In this document: positions 50,210 through 54,199 of the stretch, piece after piece
Numbering within the stretch: the first letter of the stretch is position 1
How the letters are laid out: each line of letters begins with the position of its first letter
Assembly (NCBI GenBank): GCA_964560135.1
Contig: CAZLKN010000019.1
Span: 1-54,199 of the forward strand
Origin: CAZLKN01 sp964560135
Lineage (GTDB): Bacteria > Actinomycetota > JAICYB01
Direction: 5' to 3'
Length of the DNA stretch: 54,199 bases
Notes under the pieces: model-generated
What the model was told of the DNA's origin: nothing
What the model saw: the letters and a program-made list of their open reading frames with translations, nothing else
Databases searched by the model: none
Position numbers and translations under genes: made by a program

Positions 50210-52045
50210 ATGAACGATCAACCCCGTCTCGGGGAGCAGGTGGCGGCGGTTGCGCGCGGCTTGGGTCTCGCGTTCCGGTTCGCTCCACTCGGAGCGGCCG
50301 CGATCGCCCTGCTGATGCCGTTCGCCGGGGTCATCTTCCCGTTCATCGCGGCTCAGGTGGGCCGAGCCATCGATCTGCTCCCGTCGGTAGTGGCCGGCGA
50401 CGCGGGGGCGACGCGTGAGCTGACCTGGGTGGCTGTGGTGGTGGCGGTGGGATTCACGGTCGACCGGGGGCTCACCCCGATCATCGACGAGATCACCAAA
50501 CGGACGGCAGGACTCGTGCGGCGGGGGCTCGCGGGCGAGGTGATGGACTCGGTCCTGCGTCTCCCTGGTCTGCACCATTTCGAGGACCCCGATACCCGGG
50601 ACCGGCTACAGGCCGCCGGATGGGCAAGTCACGGGCCGGTCGAGATGCTGCAGCACCCCGCACAGATCATCAGAGGGATATTCGGTCTGGCCGGATATTC
50701 GGTCCTCGCGGCCGTAGGCGGATGGTGGATCCCCGCCTCGATCTTGATAGCTGCCATCCCCTCCGGCATCGTGTCCCTGCGTTACGAGGCCTCCGAGATG
50801 GCGGCCCAGGCGGATCACTCGCTGGACGCGAGACGCCACGCCTACTACTCGGGCCTGGCAACTCAGCTCCCCGCAGCCCAGGAATCGCGGATCTTCGGCT
50901 TCGGCGGATGGATCCTCCGTCGCCAGCAGGCTGCATGGCAGAACACGATCGCGCAGGTGTGGCGTGTCCGGCGCCACAGGCTCACCCTGTACATCCTCGC
51001 CAACCTGCTCGTGATGCTGGTGGCGGGGGTCGGATACATCGTGCTCCTCCGCGCGACGCTGCGCGGCGACCTGGACGTCGGGGCCTTCGCCGCTGCCGCT
51101 TACGCCGTGACCTCCCTGACGATGGCTTCGCAGGTCTTCGCGGGATTCGGCTTCCTCCGCCGGGATACGGCCTTCCTCCCCGATGTGTTCCGTGTCCGGG
51201 CGTTGCCAGACGACGATCCCCGGATGCAGATCAGTTCTTCACCGGCGCCCATGCCCCCGCGCCGGTCCGGGTTGAGGTTCGAGGGTGTGTCGTTCACCTA
51301 CCCGGGGACCCAGCGGCCCGTGCTCACCGGACTGGAACTGGCCATCGATCATGGAGAGACGGTCGCCCTGGTGGGCCTCAACGGAGCGGGCAAGACCACG
51401 CTGATCAAGCTGCTGTGCCGGTTCTACGACCCCACCGAGGGACGGATAACGATCGACGGCACCGACCTGCGCGACCTCGACATCCAGGAGTGGAGGCGCC
51501 GGGTCGGCGTGATCTTCCAGGATTTCCAGCGCTATCCCTTGTCGGTTCGGGACAACATCGGGTTCGGGTCCCCCACGCGCCTGACCGACGACGAGGTCCT
51601 GGTCACGGCCGCGGAACGGGTCGGGGTCCTCGACAAGATCGCCCGGCTTCCCGCCGGCTGGGACACCCCGCTCGCCCGCGACTTCGGCGGTGTGGACCTG
51701 TCCGGCGGGGAGTGGCAGCGCATCGCCTTGGCTCGAGCGGTGGCCGCCCGGCTGGGGACGGGCGCCGATCTCCTCATCCTGGACGAACCGACGGCCAATC
51801 TGGACGTGCGCGTAGAAGACGACATCTACCGCCGGTTCGCCGTCCTCACCGAGGACGCCACGACCATCCTCGTATCCCACCGGTTCTCCACCGTGAGGAT
51901 GGCGGACAGGATCGCCGTCCTCCAGGACGGGTCGATACGCGAGTCCGGGACGCACACCGAGCTGATGGTGGCCGGAGGCGCGTACGCGGAGCTCTATCGG
52001 GCGCAGGCCGCCCACTTCCGGTCCGAGGGGGAGGATCCCACGTGA
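50210..52045 (+). CDS. ABC exporter half-transporter A
   Basis: 611 residues, membrane domain then ATPase. About six helices are seen (LGAAAIALLMPFAGVIFPFIAA onward), then RFEGVSFTYPG, Walker A GLNGAGKTT, Q-loop IFQDFQ, signature DLSGGEWQRIALARA, Walker B LLILDEPTANLD and SHRFSTV. Start ATG 50210. It overlaps the next half-transporter by GTGA and should form a heterodimer exporting peptides, lipids or drugs. Confidence 0.9.
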   Translation: MNDQPRLGEQVAAVARGLGLAFRFAPLGAAAIALLMPFAGVIFPFIAAQVGRAIDLLPSVVAGDAGATRELTWVAVVVAVGFTVDRGLTPIIDEITKRTAGLVRRGLAGEVMDSVLRLPGLHHFEDPDTRDRLQAAGWASHGPVEMLQHPAQIIRGIFGLAGYSVLAAVGGWWIPASILIAAIPSGIVSLRYEASEMAAQADHSLDARRHAYYSGLATQLPAAQESRIFGFGGWILRRQQAAWQNTIAQVWRVRRHRLTLYILANLLVMLVAGVGYIVLLRATLRGDLDVGAFAAAAYAVTSLTMASQVFAGFGFLRRDTAFLPDVFRVRALPDDDPRMQISSSPAPMPPRRSGLRFEGVSFTYPGTQRPVLTGLELAIDHGETVALVGLNGAGKTTLIKLLCRFYDPTEGRITIDGTDLRDLDIQEWRRRVGVIFQDFQRYPLSVRDNIGFGSPTRLTDDEVLVTAAERVGVLDKIARLPAGWDTPLARDFGGVDLSGGEWQRIALARAVAARLGTGADLLILDEPTANLDVRVEDDIYRRFAVLTEDATTILVSHRFSTVRMADRIAVLQDGSIRESGTHTELMVAGGAYAELYRAQAAHFRSEGEDPT

Positions 52046-53844
52046 ACCTTGCTGCTCGGATACGGACCTCCGTCCGCACGGCCGGGACCATCACCGCTGC
52101 AGCGTGGACCGTGGTCCGAGGCCGAGCGATCATCCTCGCCGTCGCAGCCGGCGTCGAGGGACTCGGGGTCCCCGCCGCCGCCTATCTCTCCAAGCGGGTC
52201 GTGGATTCGGCGCAGGCGGGCGCCCAGACGGCCCTCCTGCTCGGCCTCGCCTACCTGACGGTGTGGTTGGTGTCGGGGCTGGCCACTCAGCTCTGGCAAC
52301 GGATCGCGTGGGATGTGGGGGACCGCCTCGGCCAGCACTTCCAGGCCAGGCTCCTGCACGCTGCCACGACAGCGCCGGGACTGGAGCATCTGGAGAGCAA
52401 GGACTACGCCGAGAACCTGCACCTCGTACGCAGTCACGTGTGGCTGCCGATGAATCTGGTGTCGTACGTGGGTTACCTGGCGCAATTCATCATCGGACTC
52501 ACGGCGACGGTCGCGCTGCTCGTCATCACCCATGCTTCGCTGGCCGTCGCGCCCCTCCTTGTCCTGCCGGCCGCGATCCTGCAGTACCGGAGCTACACGC
52601 GCTACATGGAGCGGGTATTCGGCGCCGTACCGGACGAGAGACTGCAACAGCTCTACCTGCACCTCGGCACGTCGCCGGAGGCGGCGAAAGAAGCGCGGAT
52701 CTTCGGACTCCGGGACACCCTCCTGCAGCGTCACCACGAAGCGGCAACCCGGGCTCTGCGAACCCGCGCCAAAGCCCAGCTCCGCACAGCACCGGCCGAG
52801 ATCGGCACCGGACTCCTCCAAGGTTTGGCGATGGCACTCGGGATGGTCTGGGCCATACGACTGGCGGCTACCGGCAGAGCCACGTCCGGCGATCTCATCA
52901 TGGCGTTGCAGCTCCTCCTGAACCTCCTCCTGACCCTGGGAACCGGTCTCGGGATGGTGTCCACATTCGCCCAGTTGGCCGGCATGATGCGTCGGTACCT
53001 GTGGCTGCTCGACTACCGGTCCCCCGTCCAGCTCTCCAGCCCGTCCGAAGCGGTGCAGCCTCCCGAACGCATCGCGGACTGCCTGGTGTTGGAGGGTGTG
53101 TCCTTCACCTATCCGGGCACGGACGTGTGTGTGCTGGAAGACGTGAACCTGCGGATCCCGGCTGGAACGACCGTGGCGTTCGTGGGTGAGAACGGGGCCG
53201 GCAAGACGACGCTCGTGAAGCTGCTGTGCCGCTTCTACGATCCCACCTCAGGCCGGATCACGGTCGACGGAACGGACCTCCGATCGCTCGACCTCGTCGA
53301 GTGGCGCACCCGCTCGACCGCCATGTTCCAGGACTTCGGGAACTACGACGTTCTCGTCCGGGAGAGCATCGGGTTGGGAGATCCCCCACGCATGGCGGAC
53401 CTCAACGCCGTGGGGGCCGCGGTAGCTCGTGCGGGCGCGGACCCGCTGATCGCGACTCTGCCCAAGGGCCTGGATACGCCGCTGGGACGGACCTTCCCCG
53501 ATGGGACCGAGATCTCTGAGGGGCAGCGTCAGGTCGTGGCCCTCGGGCGGGCCGCGATGCGGGACGAACCCATCCTCGTGATCCTGGACGAACCCACGGC
53601 CAGCCTCGACGCCAAGGTGGAGGCCGAGGTGTTCCGCCGCTTCGTGACGCTGGCCGAGGGGGACCCGGGGCGGACGCCGATCACCCTGCTCATCTCCCAC
53701 CGGTTCTCGACCGTCCGGATGGCCGATCTGATCGTCGTGATGCACGAATGTCGCATCGAAGCGGTGGGCACGCACGAGGAGCTCATGGCGTCCGGGGGCC
53801 GTTACGCCGAGCTGTACCGGATGCAGGCCTCGAGATACGAGTAG
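52042..53844 (+). CDS. ABC exporter half-transporter B
   Basis: 600 residues, same plan as its partner. LEGVSFTYPG, Walker A GENGAGKTT, Q-loop MFQDFG, Walker B LVILDEPTASLD and SHRFSTV. The signature reads EISEGQRQ in place of LSGGQ, so the ATP site built with it may be weaker, as in asymmetric heterodimers. The GTG start overlaps its partner's stop, with GGGGGAGG upstream. The much longer open frame upstream is a shadow. Confidence 0.9.
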   Translation: MNLAARIRTSVRTAGTITAAAWTVVRGRAIILAVAAGVEGLGVPAAAYLSKRVVDSAQAGAQTALLLGLAYLTVWLVSGLATQLWQRIAWDVGDRLGQHFQARLLHAATTAPGLEHLESKDYAENLHLVRSHVWLPMNLVSYVGYLAQFIIGLTATVALLVITHASLAVAPLLVLPAAILQYRSYTRYMERVFGAVPDERLQQLYLHLGTSPEAAKEARIFGLRDTLLQRHHEAATRALRTRAKAQLRTAPAEIGTGLLQGLAMALGMVWAIRLAATGRATSGDLIMALQLLLNLLLTLGTGLGMVSTFAQLAGMMRRYLWLLDYRSPVQLSSPSEAVQPPERIADCLVLEGVSFTYPGTDVCVLEDVNLRIPAGTTVAFVGENGAGKTTLVKLLCRFYDPTSGRITVDGTDLRSLDLVEWRTRSTAMFQDFGNYDVLVRESIGLGDPPRMADLNAVGAAVARAGADPLIATLPKGLDTPLGRTFPDGTEISEGQRQVVALGRAAMRDEPILVILDEPTASLDAKVEAEVFRRFVTLAEGDPGRTPITLLISHRFSTVRMADLIVVMHECRIEAVGTHEELMASGGRYAELYRMQASRYE

Positions 53845-53848
53845 CGCA

Positions 53849-54076
53849 TCAGTCCGTCTGAGCCTCACCCAGCGCGAAGCGCGCGCGCCGGCGCAGCCAA
53901 GTCGTCGCATCCATCTGCGCACCGGGCGGCGGATCCCCGTAGGCGACTTCCCGAAGCGCGCCGCGCAGCGACTGCGCCTCCACCTCGAGCCTCGCGATCG
54001 TGTCCTCGAGGAACAGCCGGTCGGCACCGCACCAGGGACAGATCTCCTGTCCCGACGACTCCTGCGGCGACATCAT
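53849..54076 (-). CDS. Small Cys-motif/coiled-coil protein
   Basis: 75 residues if started at ATG 54076 (GGGGAG directly before; the next ATG at 54073 may be used, and GTG 54133 is possible). ICPWCGADR is a CxxC, followed by a coiled coil (LEDTIARLEVEAQSLRGALREV) and a basic tail. It converges on the ABC exporter genes with a 4-base gap. No family recognised. The remaining bases to the window end contain nothing I can name. Confidence 0.55.
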   Translation of the reverse strand: MMSPQESSGQEICPWCGADRLFLEDTIARLEVEAQSLRGALREVAYGDPPPGAQMDATTWLRRRARFALGEAQTD

Positions 54077-54199
54077 CTCCCCGTCATCGCGTGCCCTACG
54101 CCCTGGCCCTGCGGCGTGACCGTACCACCGCACACCGGCGATCGGATCGTCTGCGGGGGCCGGCGGCCGCGTTCCAACACCCGTGCAGGCGACCCCGCA

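Overview
This is a GC-rich chromosomal window that reads like a free-living actinobacterium. Supporting signs are dense GTG/ATG genes joined by ATGA and GTGA overlaps, several apparently leaderless promoters of the TAnnnT type, an IlvD, a DrrA-like ABC ATPase and VapBC-like proteins. No rRNA, tRNA, insertion sequence, CRISPR array or phage gene is visible. No gene-free stretch exceeds about 210 bases.

Region 1 (1-30 kb) is a carbohydrate and sugar-acid catabolism island. After the tail of a DUF2207-like membrane protein, a minus-strand operon (6260 to 393) encodes a secreted clan GH-A glycosidase, a secreted GH106-like protein and a PhyH dioxygenase, divergent from an MhpD-like hydratase. A run of minus-strand units follows: an ADP-ribosylglycohydrolase and orphan binding protein 1 (8.8 kb), a GH3 glycosidase, and a tightly overlapped unit IlvD / beta-lactamase-like / esterase / SHOCT protein / tyrosine phosphatase / L-rhamnonate-dehydratase-like enzyme (18.9 to 12.9 kb). 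Next come orphan binding protein 2, a small secreted protein, and a four-gene unit of mandelate-racemase-like dehydratase / APH-fold kinase / unusual enolase paralog / SDR (25.5 to 21.2 kb). A GH42/GH35-like beta-galactosidase gene diverges from that unit.

Region 2 (28.4-33.5 kb) holds a channel-like protein with a degenerate pore and a copper/redox cluster. The cluster has a Met-rich membrane cytochrome c, an Asp-box lipoprotein, a CcdA/DsbD-like membrane protein and a CopB-type CPH copper ATPase. A MerR/CueR-type promoter with a 19-bp spacer precedes the CcdA-like gene. That gene has an in-frame TGA exactly where the second catalytic Cys is expected, with a bSECIS-like hairpin just downstream, so it is a candidate selenoprotein.

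Region 3 (33.5-43.9 kb) is a divergent alpha-glucan/oligosaccharide locus: GH13 and GH20-like on minus; a CocE-like hydrolase, GH31, GH13 and GH13 on plus. The divergent promoters at 6.3, 25.6 and 37.0 kb share one 19-bp palindromic operator, roughly TSGTKAAGNNNYTTTAYSA, with a weaker copy at 8.8 kb. This ties most of the island into one regulon whose repressor is not encoded here.

Region 4 (43.9-54.2 kb) is mixed: a secreted protein, a Phd/VapC toxin-antitoxin pair, thiS-thiE with a gamma-glutamylcyclotransferase-like gene, small Cys-motif and membrane proteins, a VOC protein, a DrrAB-like ABC exporter whose permease gene is frameshifted, and a heterodimeric ABC exporter. The spacer 50035-50209 holds nothing I can name beyond a possible promoter.
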